In this document: positions 27,910 through 37,515 of the stretch, piece after piece | Position numbering within the stretch: position 1 is the stretch's first letter | Layout of the letters: each line of letters opens with the position of its first letter | Assembly: GCF_900289045.1 (NCBI RefSeq) | Contig: NZ_LT985188.1 | Coordinates: forward strand, 1,612,001-1,676,000 | DNA: 64,000 nt | Origin: Micropruina glycogenica | GTDB taxonomy: Bacteria; Actinomycetota; Actinomycetes; Propionibacteriales; Propionibacteriaceae | Reading direction: 5' to 3' | Made by a program: the position numbers and the translations under genes | Notes under the pieces: generated by a model | What the model saw: the letters and a program-made list of their open reading frames with translations, nothing else | The model's database searches: none | Told to the model about the DNA's origin: nothing

Positions 27910-29154
27910 TCACTCGATGCGCACACGTCGCAGCGGCGACAGGATCAGCATCAGGGCAGCGCTCGCGAAGATCGCCGCAGCGGCCGCGAGTGCGGCCACG
28001 AAGCCGAATCGGTCGGCGCATAGCCCGGCCAGCGGTGACACGACCACGATCACCGCCCGGTTCAACGACCGCAGGGTGGTGTTGGTGCGGGCCTGCAGTT
28101 CGTCGGGCGTCAGCGCCTGCCGAAACGTCATCTCGTGGCTGTTGCTCAGCCCCATCGACCAGCCGTGGCCGAGCTGACCGAGGGCGAGCACGGCAGCCGC
28201 CAGCCAGCCGGTCGGGGCCAACGCTGCCCCGGCCATCACCACGACACCGGCGGCGGAGGTGAGGTTGGCGCACCAGATCGCTCCTCCGGTGCCCAGCCGC
28301 CGACCGACCCGGGTGCTGGTGGCCGCACCCACCACGGCGCCGACGCCCGCCAGCGCGAACACGAGGCCGAGTTGAAGGGCGCTCAGCCCCAGCTGAAGGT
28401 AGGCAAACGGCACCACGACGACCAGCAGGGTCGCCTGCCCCGCGAACCACACCTGGGTAGCCACCGCCATTCGCCGCAGCCCAGACTCGCCGTACACCCA
28501 TCGGACGCCCGCTGCGACCTCGCCGCCGAACCGCCGAAAGCTCCAGCGCTCGGCCACCGGCGCGGGTTCGCTCACGCGCAGAGTGGTCAGCATGAGTGCC
28601 GAGAACAGGTAACTGGCCGCGTCCACCAGCACCGCCAAGGGCGCGCCGACCAGCCTGATCAGCGCACCCCCAACCGCCGGGCCGGCAGTCTGAGCGACTG
28701 CGTCCGCGCCGTCCAGCCGGGCGTGGGCGCGCTGCAATGCCGAACGCGGCACGAGGCGCGGAATGAACGACTGCGACGCGCCGTCGTTGACCAGCGACAC
28801 GGTGCCGAACAACACCACAATGACCATCAGCGTCGGAAACGTCAGAACGCCCAGTACCCAAGCCAACGGAATGGCCGCCAACAACACGGCGCGGGTCAGG
28901 TCGGTGACGATCATGACCGGACGCCGCCGCACCCGGTCGACCATCGCCCCCACCACCAGCCCAAGCACCAGGTAGGGCAGCCACCGAAAGGTGTTCAGCC
29001 AGCCGACAGCCACGGCATCGCTCTGCAGCGTGACCACCACGAGGGTCTGCAGCGCCAGCAGCGTGATCGCGGTGCCGAACCCCGACACCGCCTCGGCCCA
29101 CCAGAACCGCGCGAAGCCCGGTGCGATGCTCTCGCCACCGGTGGTAGCAGCCAT
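27910..29154 (-). CDS. MFS transporter
   Basis: 414 residues with about twelve hydrophobic helices. The loop after the second helix reads GAMVDRVRRRPVMI, the MFS signature A (GxxxDRxGRR), and LGRRLGTGGAIWC repeats it in the second half. Resembles the Bcr/enterobactin-exporter-like MFS_3 group; substrate unknown. ATG at 29154; an in-frame ATG 42 codons upstream would cross family A repeats and was rejected. Confidence 0.85.
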   Translation of the reverse strand: MAATTGGESIAPGFARFWWAEAVSGFGTAITLLALQTLVVVTLQSDAVAVGWLNTFRWLPYLVLGLVVGAMVDRVRRRPVMIVTDLTRAVLLAAIPLAWVLGVLTFPTLMVIVVLFGTVSLVNDGASQSFIPRLVPRSALQRAHARLDGADAVAQTAGPAVGGALIRLVGAPLAVLVDAASYLFSALMLTTLRVSEPAPVAERWSFRRFGGEVAAGVRWVYGESGLRRMAVATQVWFAGQATLLVVVVPFAYLQLGLSALQLGLVFALAGVGAVVGAATSTRVGRRLGTGGAIWCANLTSAAGVVVMAGAALAPTGWLAAAVLALGQLGHGWSMGLSNSHEMTFRQALTPDELQARTNTTLRSLNRAVIVVVSPLAGLCADRFGFVAALAAAAAIFASAALMLILSPLRRVRIE

Positions 29155-29246
29155 CCCCAGATTCTGGCAGGCTGCCGCCCGCAATGCATCGGGCCTCTCT
29201 GCGGCGAGGCTCCGCCCATGGCCGCTGGGGCGGCGCCTCGGCCTTT

Positions 29247-29322
29247 GGCGCGAGTTGGGGACGGTTCTATCGTGCGCCACATGCGAAGTGGCGCGAGTTC
29301 GGAACGGTCCCCAACTCGCGCC
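29247..29322. repeat. Family A long inverted repeat between MFS and lon
   Basis: Arms GGCGCGAGTTGGGGACGGTTC and its near-complement ending CCCCAACTCGCGCC, with an internal third GGCGCGAGTT. A variant in which the core is extended by GGCGCGAGTT; related copies lie at 56537-56573 and 62551-62589. Likely forms a strong hairpin at the 3' end of lon. Confidence 0.75.
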
Positions 29323-29334
29323 ACGTCAGCGTTC

Positions 29335-31668
29335 TCAGGCGGCGGCGCTCACCGACTCCGACGCGGGCTCGATCGCCTTCGCCACCAGGTCGGCGACATC
29401 GGTGGTCAGTACAACCTCGACCTCGGCCAGCACGTCGGCGGGCACGTCGTCGAGATCGGGCTCGTTGCGCTGCGGCAGGAAGACCGTGGTCAACCCCGCG
29501 CGTTGCGCCGCCATCAACTTCTGTTTGGCGCCGCCGATCGGCAGCACCCGTCCGTTCAGAGTGACCTCACCGGTCATGCCGACTTCGGAGCGCACCGGAC
29601 GCCCCAGCGCCATCGACGTGATCGCCGTCACCATCGTGACGCCCGCGGACGGGCCGTCCTTGGGCACCGCACCGGCCGGCACGTGAATGTGGATGTGCCG
29701 GTTCAGCACGCTGGGGTCGGTGATACCGAGTTGGTCGGCGTGGGCCCGCACGTACGACAGCGCGATCTGCGCCGACTCTTTCATCACCTCACCCAACTGC
29801 CCGGTCAGCGTCAGGCCCGGCTTGCCGCCTTCGGGTCCCGCGTTGGCTTCGATGAACAGCACGTCGCCGCCCAGACCGGTGACGGCCAGACCGGTGGCCA
29901 CGCCCGGCACCGAGGTGCGCTCGTGCGACTCGGGGGTGAACCGCGGACGACCCAGGTACTCGCGCAGGTCGCCCACGTCGATCACGGTCTTCTCGGGGTC
30001 TTCGACACCGGCCAACTTGGTGGTCGCCTTGCGCAGCGCCTTGGCCAGCAGCCGCTCCAGCTGCCGCACGCCCGGTTCGCGGGTGTAGTCGGCGGCGATC
30101 TCGCGCAGGGCCGCGTCGGTCAGTTCGACCTCGTCGGCGGTCAGCGCGGCGCGTTCCAACTGCCTGGGCAGCAGGAAGTCGCGGGCGATGGCCACCTTGT
30201 CGTCTTCGGTGTAGCCGTCGAGGCTGACCAACTCCATGCGGTCGAGCAGCGCCTGCGGAATCGTCTCGATCACGTTGGCGGTGGCCAGGAACAGCACGTC
30301 CGACAGGTCGAGGTCGACCTCGAGGTAGTGGTCGCGGAAGGTGTGATTCTGTGCCGGGTCGAGCACTTCGAGCAGCGCCGCCGCGGGGTCGCCGCGGTAG
30401 TCGGAGCCCACTTTGTCGATCTCGTCGAGCAGAATCACCGGGTTCATCGACCCGGCTTCGGTCAGCGCCCGCACGATCCGGCCCGGCAAGGCGCCCACGT
30501 AGGTGCGCCGGTGCCCGCGGATCTCGGCCTCGTCGCGCACGCCACCCAGGGCGACGCGCACGAACTTTCGGCCGAGCGTGCGCGCGACCGACTCGCCCAG
30601 GGACGTCTTGCCGACGCCGGGCGGGCCGACGAGGGCAAGCACGGCACCGGAGCCGCGTCCGCCAACCACTTCGAGGCCCCGCTGGGCGCGACGGCTGCGC
30701 ACGGCCAGGTATTCGACGATGCGCTCCTTGACGTCGTCCAAGCCGTGATGGTCGGCGTCCAGCACCTCGCGGGCCGCGTTGACGTCGGTCGAGTCGGTGG
30801 TGCGGGTGCCCCACGGCAGTTCGAGAATCGTGTCGAGCCAGGTGCGCAGGTAGCCGGCCTCGGGGCTCTGGTCGCTGCCGCGTTCGAGCTTGCCGACCTC
30901 ACGCAGGGCGGCCTTGCGGACGTCCTCGGGCAGGTCAGCCTCTTCGACCCGGGTGCGGTAGTCGTTCGCGCCGTCCGGTTCGCCCTCGCCGAGTTCCTTG
31001 CGAATGGCGTTGAGCTGCTGGCGCAGCAGGAACTCGCGCTGGCTCTTCTCCATGCCTTCGCGCACGTCGGTGGCGATCTTGTCGTTCACCTCGGTTTCGG
31101 CCAGGTGCGCCTTGCTCCACTCGATGAGCACGCCGAGCCGTTCGGCGACGTCAGGGGTTTCGAGCAGTTGACGCTTCTGTTCGTCGGTCAACCACGAGGC
31201 GTACCCGGAAAGGTCGGCCAGTTGCGAGGGGTCGGTGATCTTGTTCACCTGGTCGATCACCTGCCAGGCGTCACGGCGCTGCAGCGTCGCGATGGTGACC
31301 TGCTTGTACTCGGTAGCCAGCGCGCGGACGTCGTCGGTGACCGTCTGCTCGTCGAGTTCGGTCACCTCGATCCACAGCGCCGTACCCGGGCCGGACACGC
31401 CCGACCCGATGCGCACGCGGCGGTCGGCCTTGATCACGGCCGCCGGGTCGCCGTTCTGCAGCCGTCCGAGCTGCACGATGTCGGCCACCACGCCGAAGCT
31501 GGCGTACCGATCGTCCAGCCGGGGGGCGACCAGCAGCTTGCCGTCGCTGTGCGAGCGGGCGGCGTCGACAGCGGCGCGGGCCGCATCGTCGAGCTCGATC
31601 GGCACGACCATGCCGGGCAGAACGACCAGATCGGTGAGGAACAGGACAGGAAGGTTGGTGGTAGTCAT
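29335..31668 (-). CDS. lon: ATP-dependent protease Lon
   Basis: 777 residues. N-terminal Lon substrate-binding domain (LPVLFLTDLVVLPGMVVPIEL), AAA+ module with Walker A GPPGVGKTS and Walker B VILLDEIDKVG, and the C-terminal Ser-Lys protease with KDGPSAGVTM (catalytic Ser) and the lysine in GGAKQKLMAA. Degrades misfolded and regulatory proteins. ATG at 31668 chosen for GGAGG 10 nt upstream; the frame is open further but runs over the HAIR operator. The HspR site lies 38 bp upstream. Confidence 0.97.
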   Translation of the reverse strand: MTTTNLPVLFLTDLVVLPGMVVPIELDDAARAAVDAARSHSDGKLLVAPRLDDRYASFGVVADIVQLGRLQNGDPAAVIKADRRVRIGSGVSGPGTALWIEVTELDEQTVTDDVRALATEYKQVTIATLQRRDAWQVIDQVNKITDPSQLADLSGYASWLTDEQKRQLLETPDVAERLGVLIEWSKAHLAETEVNDKIATDVREGMEKSQREFLLRQQLNAIRKELGEGEPDGANDYRTRVEEADLPEDVRKAALREVGKLERGSDQSPEAGYLRTWLDTILELPWGTRTTDSTDVNAAREVLDADHHGLDDVKERIVEYLAVRSRRAQRGLEVVGGRGSGAVLALVGPPGVGKTSLGESVARTLGRKFVRVALGGVRDEAEIRGHRRTYVGALPGRIVRALTEAGSMNPVILLDEIDKVGSDYRGDPAAALLEVLDPAQNHTFRDHYLEVDLDLSDVLFLATANVIETIPQALLDRMELVSLDGYTEDDKVAIARDFLLPRQLERAALTADEVELTDAALREIAADYTREPGVRQLERLLAKALRKATTKLAGVEDPEKTVIDVGDLREYLGRPRFTPESHERTSVPGVATGLAVTGLGGDVLFIEANAGPEGGKPGLTLTGQLGEVMKESAQIALSYVRAHADQLGITDPSVLNRHIHIHVPAGAVPKDGPSAGVTMVTAITSMALGRPVRSEVGMTGEVTLNGRVLPIGGAKQKLMAAQRAGLTTVFLPQRNEPDLDDVPADVLAEVEVVLTTDVADLVAKAIEPASESVSAAA

Positions 31669-31705
31669 CGAGTGCGAGCCTCCGCTTTCAGGGTCGCCCG
31701 ATGAA

Positions 31706-31726
31706 GTTGAGCGACATCGACTCAAG
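31706..31726. promoter_or_regulatory. HAIR (HspR) operator of lon
   Basis: GTTGAGC-N7-ACTCAAG, against the HAIR consensus CTTGAGT-N7-ACTCAAG: the right half is perfect and the left half has two mismatches. Located just upstream of lon, as in Streptomyces, where HspR represses lon. The transposon left end begins about 75 bp beyond it. Confidence 0.75.
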
Positions 31727-31800
31727 GCTTGGCGGGCGTCGTTTGTTTCCGCGTTCACCGTCGGCGAAACATGCACCACCATGTAGGCTCTCGTTTAACT

Positions 31801-31856
31801 TGTCGGTTTCTCATTATCTTGTCGGCGGCGTGTCGGTCTCTCATTATCTTGTCGGC
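31801..31856 (+). mobile_element. Left end of Tn7-like element: two TnsB-site-like repeats
   Basis: Two 26-bp direct repeats, TGTCGGTTTCTCATTATCTT + GTCGGC at 31801-31826 and the same with one T-to-C change at 31831-31856, 30 bp apart. They start with TGT, as Tn7/Tn5053 ends do, and lie just before tnsA. The exact outer boundary and a target duplication could not be fixed by eye. Confidence 0.75.
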
Positions 31857-31872
31857 GTGTGATGCTCCGGCC

Positions 31873-32595
31873 ATGAGCGGTGGAACGCTGGGGAACACTG
31901 AGTTCCGGTTCCTTGCTGCCCCGGATCGTTGGGAGTTGACCAGCCTGGCCAACGCTCGGGCCCAAGATGTTGTTCGGGGGCTGCCGGTCCGCGACTTCCC
32001 GAGCTACAGGGGTCAACGCAACTACCCGGGCTTGCTTTGGATGGCAACGACCCGGTCGCTGGTCGGGTACGAGAGCCTTCTCGAGCGTGATCGGCTTTGG
32101 CTGGCCGACTTCGATCCGACGGTGTCGTGGGTGCTGAGCCAGCCGTTCTGGGTTTCTGGCCGAGACGGATCGGTGCTTCGGCGACACGTTCCTGACTGCC
32201 TGTTGGAGACGACCGGTGGGTACGTCGTGGTTGATGTCAAGCCCGCCGAGTTGCTCGATGATGCCGTGGTCGCTGCCGTGATGAGCTGGACGCGTCGGTT
32301 ATGCGAGGCCAAGGGATGGAGCTACGAAGTTTGGTCGGGTGCTGACCCTGTGCTGCTGCGCAACATCCGTTTTCTGGCGGCGGTACGGCGAGGTCATGCC
32401 GCAGATGCGGACACCCTCGGCAACATTGCCCGGATTGCGCAGGTAGGGATGACGATCGCCGAGGTGGAAGACGCCTCAGGTATCGAGGGCACTCTGGCTC
32501 GGCCTGCGTCGATGTCTATGTTGTGGGCGGGTCGTTGGGTCGTGGACCTGTCCTGTCCCCTCACCGGTGCTTCAGTGCTTCAGGACGTGGCATGA
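31873..32595 (+). CDS. tnsA: TnsA-like transposon endonuclease
   Basis: 240 residues. The PD-(D/E)xK-type active site is visible as E67 (YESLLERD), D108 (VPDCLLET) and K123 (VVDVKPAE), with spacing like Tn7 TnsA (E63, D114, K132). The C-terminal part is a winged-helix-like segment that would contact TnsB/TnsC. Its presence implies cut-and-paste transposition with 5'-strand cleavage. ATG at 31873; its stop overlaps the tnsB ATG (ATGA), so translation is coupled. Confidence 0.88.
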   Translation: MSGGTLGNTEFRFLAAPDRWELTSLANARAQDVVRGLPVRDFPSYRGQRNYPGLLWMATTRSLVGYESLLERDRLWLADFDPTVSWVLSQPFWVSGRDGSVLRRHVPDCLLETTGGYVVVDVKPAELLDDAVVAAVMSWTRRLCEAKGWSYEVWSGADPVLLRNIRFLAAVRRGHAADADTLGNIARIAQVGMTIAEVEDASGIEGTLARPASMSMLWAGRWVVDLSCPLTGASVLQDVA

Positions 32596-34634
32596 CAGCC
32601 GGCAGCGTTGAGTTCAAGGTCGGTGACCGGGTCTGGTACGACGGTCAGGGTTGGGAAGTGTCTGAGCTGGCCGACGGCTTCGTGCGCCTCGTCGACGGCG
32701 GGCGCATCCGCGCGGTGAGCATCGGCTCCCTTCTGGAAGGCCTCCGCCATGAGGTCGACCACTCAACCGAACCAGCCAGCCAGCATCCAGCCGAACGTGA
32801 CGATCTGTGGACCATCCCCGCAGTGATCCTGGCAGGTCTGTCCACGAAGCAACACAGGGCCCTGGAAGCGAAACTCGCCGTCCTGCGGCGGCTCCTCGAA
32901 CCCGAAGAGGCCGACGACCGCAGCCTGGGGCAACGCTACGACGAGTTGGCTGCGGAGACCGGGGTGAGCCGCCGCACGCTCGAACGCCAAGTTGCTCGCG
33001 TCACCGAGCTGGGCCCAGCAGGACTCATCGACACACGAATGCTTCGGGATGTTCGACGCGGAGTCGACCCGCGATGGGACAGCGCATGCCTGGCAGTGCT
33101 CGACTCCCACTCCAAAGCCAGCAACCCAACCAAACAGTCCGTGATCCGACGAGTCAACGAAACCTTCCGAGCGGCCGTCCCCGATGGCAAGGTGCCATCC
33201 GCCGCGGTGGCCTACCGCCGGCTAGACGAACTCGACAAGGGCCGGTACACGTTCGGGCCGGCGAAGCAGCGTCGGTCCGTGGCGAAGCGGCCGGCTGGGG
33301 TGTTGGGGCGGCTGCGTGCGGATCGGCCGGGGCAGTACGTGTTGATGGATTCCTACCGGATGGATGTGTTCGCGATGGAGCCGGTCACCCTGCGGTGGGT
33401 GAACACCGAGCTGACCGTCGCGATGGATTTGTTCGACCGGTGCATCACCGGGCTCAGGCTCCGGCCGGTCGCTGCGCAAAGCCCAGACGTGGCGAGCGTG
33501 TTGTTCCAGACCGTGACACCACAAACGTGGGGATGGCGGCACGGCGCACCCGAAGGCCCCTACGCGGGCTTGCCGGACGGGATCGTGCTGGCGGACCCGG
33601 GAGGAGTCTTGCCCGACACGATCGTGGTCGACCATGGCAAGATCTATCTGTCGGAACACACCCGATCAGTGTGTGAACGGTTGGGGATCTCGATCCAGCC
33701 GGCAATCCCGGACAAGCCGACCGACAAGCCAGCCCTGGAGCGGTTCTTTAGAACGATGCGGCAATCGTTGCTCGAACGCCTTCGCGGCTACAAAGGCCCC
33801 GATGTGTGGTCACGCGGCATCGATGTGGAATCGGAGGCGTTCTACTACGTCGGCGAGTTGGAGCAGCTGATCCGCGAATGGGTTGGCCGGGTCTATCACC
33901 ACACCCCACACGATGGCCTGGTTGATCCGTTGGAGCCGCGGCTGGCGTTGTCACCGGCAGAGATGTTCGCCCGCGGCGTGGCCGCTGCGGGCCGGCTGCG
34001 GCTACCAACCCGCAAGGACCTGATCTACGACTTCCTCGAGGTGGAGTGGCGCACCATCCAGCACTACGGGGTCGAGATCGACGGACGACGCTACGACGGA
34101 CCCGGCGTGAACGACTACCGCGGCACCCGCTCACCATTCGGCGGGGCACATCCGGGGAAGTGGCCGATCATGGTCGACCGAGACGATGTCCGCACCGTCC
34201 GATTCCGCGACCCCAGCACCGGGGCGTGGCACCGGCTGGAATGGGAACACTCCCACGGCATCGACGCCCCGTTCTCCGCTGATGCGGCCCGATACACCCG
34301 AACGGTGGCGACCCGAACCGGCCGCCACGTCGACCCCCAACAGGCGGTTGCCGACCTGCTTGCCGATTGGGCCGCCGGTGAGGTCACCTCCCGCCGCGAC
34401 CGCAACGTCGCGATCCGGCTCGCCACCCAACGACAAGCCACAGCCGGAGACGCCGACGACGCAGCCGGCACCGTTGTGGATGAGCGGGATCGGGTGTCGG
34501 TGCCTGGCGTGATCGACTTGCTGCAACGGCGCCAAGACCGTGAACAGGGCCTGAAGAGCGACGACGATGACGTGTTCGCCGCCTACTACGCCGCCCATCC
34601 CGACGCTGACGGGCTGGAGGTGTTCGACGAATGA
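32592..34634 (+). CDS. tnsB: TnsB-like DDE transposase
   Basis: 680 residues. An N-terminal small domain (VGDRVWYDGQGWEVSEL) and helix-turn-helix region (about 100-150) are followed by the rve catalytic core with D253 (VLMDSYR), D347 (VVDHGKIYL) and E383 (KPALERFF), a canonical DX35E. A Mu-type C-terminal beta-barrel and a basic tail that would bind TnsC follow. Recognises the end repeats and joins the 3' ends to the target. Coupled to tnsA and tnsC by 4-nt overlaps. Confidence 0.93.
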   Translation: MTAGSVEFKVGDRVWYDGQGWEVSELADGFVRLVDGGRIRAVSIGSLLEGLRHEVDHSTEPASQHPAERDDLWTIPAVILAGLSTKQHRALEAKLAVLRRLLEPEEADDRSLGQRYDELAAETGVSRRTLERQVARVTELGPAGLIDTRMLRDVRRGVDPRWDSACLAVLDSHSKASNPTKQSVIRRVNETFRAAVPDGKVPSAAVAYRRLDELDKGRYTFGPAKQRRSVAKRPAGVLGRLRADRPGQYVLMDSYRMDVFAMEPVTLRWVNTELTVAMDLFDRCITGLRLRPVAAQSPDVASVLFQTVTPQTWGWRHGAPEGPYAGLPDGIVLADPGGVLPDTIVVDHGKIYLSEHTRSVCERLGISIQPAIPDKPTDKPALERFFRTMRQSLLERLRGYKGPDVWSRGIDVESEAFYYVGELEQLIREWVGRVYHHTPHDGLVDPLEPRLALSPAEMFARGVAAAGRLRLPTRKDLIYDFLEVEWRTIQHYGVEIDGRRYDGPGVNDYRGTRSPFGGAHPGKWPIMVDRDDVRTVRFRDPSTGAWHRLEWEHSHGIDAPFSADAARYTRTVATRTGRHVDPQQAVADLLADWAAGEVTSRRDRNVAIRLATQRQATAGDADDAAGTVVDERDRVSVPGVIDLLQRRQDREQGLKSDDDDVFAAYYAAHPDADGLEVFDE

Positions 34635-35692
34635 ACAAGTGGGCACGCTGGCTCCAGTCGAACGGTCCGGGCCGTTTCCAGCTTGCCTACAAGGGCGGCT
34701 GGGACGCGTTCGTCAACGCCGCCCCACGCCGCGACCTCGACGTGCTCACCCGAGCTGAGATGGCACGGCTCGACGAGGTGAGCCTGGAGGACTACAACGA
34801 GGCACGCATGGTTTGGAACGCGAACCTGCCCACGGTGAAGACCCATCAGCTCGCTGCCGCGTTCGCCGTGATCGACCAGGTGATGGCCTCCAACCGGCGC
34901 GACTCGGATCGGCTCCGCGGCTCGGTCGTGGTCGACGCAGCCCCAGGCTTAGGCAAGACCACCATCGCGACCCGCTACGCCCGCGACTTCCACCGCCGCA
35001 TCATGCGCCGCAACCCTGCCCGCACCACTTCGGGCCATCAACGGCTGCCGGTCGCGTTCGTGCCGCTCTCGGCCGGGATGACTTTGAAGGGGCTCAACCA
35101 GAAGATCCTCGCCTTCTACGGCCATCCCGCCGCCGACCGTGCCTCCTCGGCCCGACTCGGCGCGCTCGCCGTCGATTGTGTCGCTTCCTGCGAAACCCAG
35201 CTGATCGTGATCGACGATCTCCATTTCATCGACTTCCGGCACCGTAACGGGCAAGAGGTGTCGAACCACCTCAAAGGGTTGGCCAACGAAATGCCGGTCA
35301 CGTTCATCTATGTCGGTGTCCGGTTGAAGGAGAAGAAGTTCTTCGACGAGGGCGTCCTCGGCCCCGATGCTGCCTATGCCCAAACCTCTCGCCGGGCGAC
35401 CCGCTGCGAGGTTGCCCCCTTCGACATCGGCACCACCCCCGGCGCCAAAGCCTGGACCGATCTGCTACGAGCAATGGAGGGCCACATCAAGCTCGCCGAG
35501 GCCCAGCCGGGGATACTCACCCAACACGCGAAGCTGCTGCATCGCCGCACCCAGGGCCACATCGCCTCACTGACCAACCTGATCGATCGAGCCTGCTACC
35601 TCGCCATCACCACCGGCGCCGAAACCCTGACCGCCGATCTCCTCACCGCATCAACCGTCGACAATGCCGCCCACAGCGCCACGCGTAACTGA
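34631..35692 (+). CDS. tnsC: TnsC/TniB-like AAA+ regulator
   Basis: 353 residues. Walker A VVVDAAPGLGKTT with K109, Walker B LIVIDDLHFID, then a sensor region (VTFIYVGVRL). Forms the ATP-dependent platform linking the target selector TniQ to TnsA/TnsB. ATG overlaps the tnsB stop (ATGA), and the 3' end overlaps tniQ by 29 bp. Confidence 0.92.
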   Translation: MNKWARWLQSNGPGRFQLAYKGGWDAFVNAAPRRDLDVLTRAEMARLDEVSLEDYNEARMVWNANLPTVKTHQLAAAFAVIDQVMASNRRDSDRLRGSVVVDAAPGLGKTTIATRYARDFHRRIMRRNPARTTSGHQRLPVAFVPLSAGMTLKGLNQKILAFYGHPAADRASSARLGALAVDCVASCETQLIVIDDLHFIDFRHRNGQEVSNHLKGLANEMPVTFIYVGVRLKEKKFFDEGVLGPDAAYAQTSRRATRCEVAPFDIGTTPGAKAWTDLLRAMEGHIKLAEAQPGILTQHAKLLHRRTQGHIASLTNLIDRACYLAITTGAETLTADLLTASTVDNAAHSATRN

Positions 35693-37436
35693 CCTGCCCC
35701 TGACCGTCGAACAATCCCGACGCCGACCGAACCTGCGCGCAGTCCCGGCTGGCTACGATCTCGACGCGCTACCGATTCACCTTCCACCCCATCCTGGGGA
35801 AGCGGTGCTGTCGTGGATGAGGCGGCTCGCGGTCCGCTACGACGTCCCGGTCCGTGACCTGCTGCGCGGCGCGGGCACCCGCCGCCGGATCAGCAGCAGC
35901 CGCACCATCGCAACCCGGCTGCGTAACCAGCCCGGCCTCGTGGCTCGCCTCGGCCTGACCGCGGAACAGACCAAACCCTTCATCAAGGTCCAGCCGCTGA
36001 CCGCCGCGACCACCAACTACTCAGCCACGTTCGGCCACTCGCTGCCCAGTCAGCCGCAATTCCGGTACTGCCCCTACTGCCTTGCAGAGGCCGACCCGTG
36101 GTGGCCAGACCACTGGCACTCGCCCCTGTCCTGGATCTGCCCGACCCACCACATCTACCTTCTCAACGCATGCCCCGCCTGCGGCCAACCACCCCACGGA
36201 CAGTTCGCCTGGATCGGGCACGTCATCGAGTTGCACCGCTGCCCCTCCCGCCGGCCGACCACCCCACGAGCAGGACATCAACGGTCCCACGAATGGTGCA
36301 ACGCCGACCTCACCACAGCACCCACCACAACAGCAGCCCCGGCCGGGGTCGCCGGGCAACAACTTCTACACGATTGGGCAAACGACCCACCGACGGCACC
36401 GGTGACCGTCGCCGGGCTTGACGTGACCCACAGGATCGCGTTCCAGGCCCTGGTTGAGCTGATCGACGCAGGCACCCCCGGCGTCGACCTTCTCGACCTG
36501 GCCGACGACCCGGCCGAAATGGGTCCCGCCCTCGCCGACGCTGCGCACGTTCTATCCGCAGCCGACCTCTCCAGCGCAGCCGACCGGGCCACCATGTTGA
36601 CCTACGACGGCCCGCACGCCCCTGTCCGCCCTACCAGTCGCCTAACGAACCACCGCTACAGCCCGCTCCTGGCCGCCATCCAACTCGCCGGAATCCGCGA
36701 CCACCTCCCAACCGCCGACCAGATGATGTTCCGCACCGTGCACCACGCCCCCCGCTACCCCGCCACCCACCTCCACGATCCCCAACAGATCCGGCAACTC
36801 CGACTGCCCGAGCACAACCCCCGACTGCCCGAACCGACCCCGGCCTGGATCCCACAGACGATCTGGCCGCTCTGCGTCCCCGAACCCCTCCTCGGCTGCA
36901 CCAACCACGCCCTGCGGGACAGCCTGCTCGCCATGGCGCTGGTCAAGATCGGTAACCACGAACAATGGATGAAGATCTGCCAACACCTCCGGCTCCCCGC
37001 GACCCACCCCAACCGCATCGGCACCTACCTGCGATATGCGCAAGCTCGCGGCACCTGGCCCGCCATCCACACCGCCCTCGACAGCCTGATCACCCGGCTT
37101 CAACACCACCCTCCGCCCATCGACTACCAACAACGCCGAATGACCGGCCGCAATATCAACCTCCTCACCGAAGCCGTCCAAGTCGGCCGCCGGCAACACC
37201 CCACCGACACCGGCCTACGCACACTGACCCGACAGTTCTGGGAGCGATTCACCGCCGGCGACATCGCCTACGGCCCCGAAGCACTCCGGCTCGACCCGGA
37301 CACACCCAGCTACGCCGACTACCGCCGGCTAAACCCGCTGCGGCACGCCGACCTGTTCCACAGCGCGCATCAATACCTCCTGGCAATCCACATGGCTGAA
37401 GGGCCCCTGATCTGGACCCCCGAGCAGAGCCGTTAG
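35664..37436 (+). CDS. tniQ: TniQ/TnsD-family target-selection protein
   Basis: 590 residues. The N-terminal TniQ domain begins with LPIHLPPHPGEAVLSWMRRLA, followed by zinc-binding cysteines in RYCPYCLAE, WICPTHH and NACPACGQ (about 135-180). The long C-terminal region contains several W/R-rich segments typical of DNA-binding TnsD-like proteins. Length exceeds the short TniQ of Tn5053 (about 400), closer to TnsD, so it may choose a specific attachment site. No cas genes are present, so CRISPR-guided targeting is not indicated. Confidence 0.85.
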   Translation: MPPTAPRVTDLPLTVEQSRRRPNLRAVPAGYDLDALPIHLPPHPGEAVLSWMRRLAVRYDVPVRDLLRGAGTRRRISSSRTIATRLRNQPGLVARLGLTAEQTKPFIKVQPLTAATTNYSATFGHSLPSQPQFRYCPYCLAEADPWWPDHWHSPLSWICPTHHIYLLNACPACGQPPHGQFAWIGHVIELHRCPSRRPTTPRAGHQRSHEWCNADLTTAPTTTAAPAGVAGQQLLHDWANDPPTAPVTVAGLDVTHRIAFQALVELIDAGTPGVDLLDLADDPAEMGPALADAAHVLSAADLSSAADRATMLTYDGPHAPVRPTSRLTNHRYSPLLAAIQLAGIRDHLPTADQMMFRTVHHAPRYPATHLHDPQQIRQLRLPEHNPRLPEPTPAWIPQTIWPLCVPEPLLGCTNHALRDSLLAMALVKIGNHEQWMKICQHLRLPATHPNRIGTYLRYAQARGTWPAIHTALDSLITRLQHHPPPIDYQQRRMTGRNINLLTEAVQVGRRQHPTDTGLRTLTRQFWERFTAGDIAYGPEALRLDPDTPSYADYRRLNPLRHADLFHSAHQYLLAIHMAEGPLIWTPEQSR

Positions 37437-37515
37437 CGAGTCCTCGACCCTGTGACCGTGGAGAGTGACTTCCCCGCGGGCGAAGACTGTCGGTCGCTAC
37501 CATCAGACTGTTGTC

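Noticed and set aside
28135-31704. 1189-codon open frame on the plus strand antisense to lon (also 1765-4242 opposite rny and 10207-12126 opposite ftsK)
   Set aside because: Residue composition (Gly/Arg/His/Gln-rich, no domain) and full overlap with well-supported genes show these are high-GC shadow frames.
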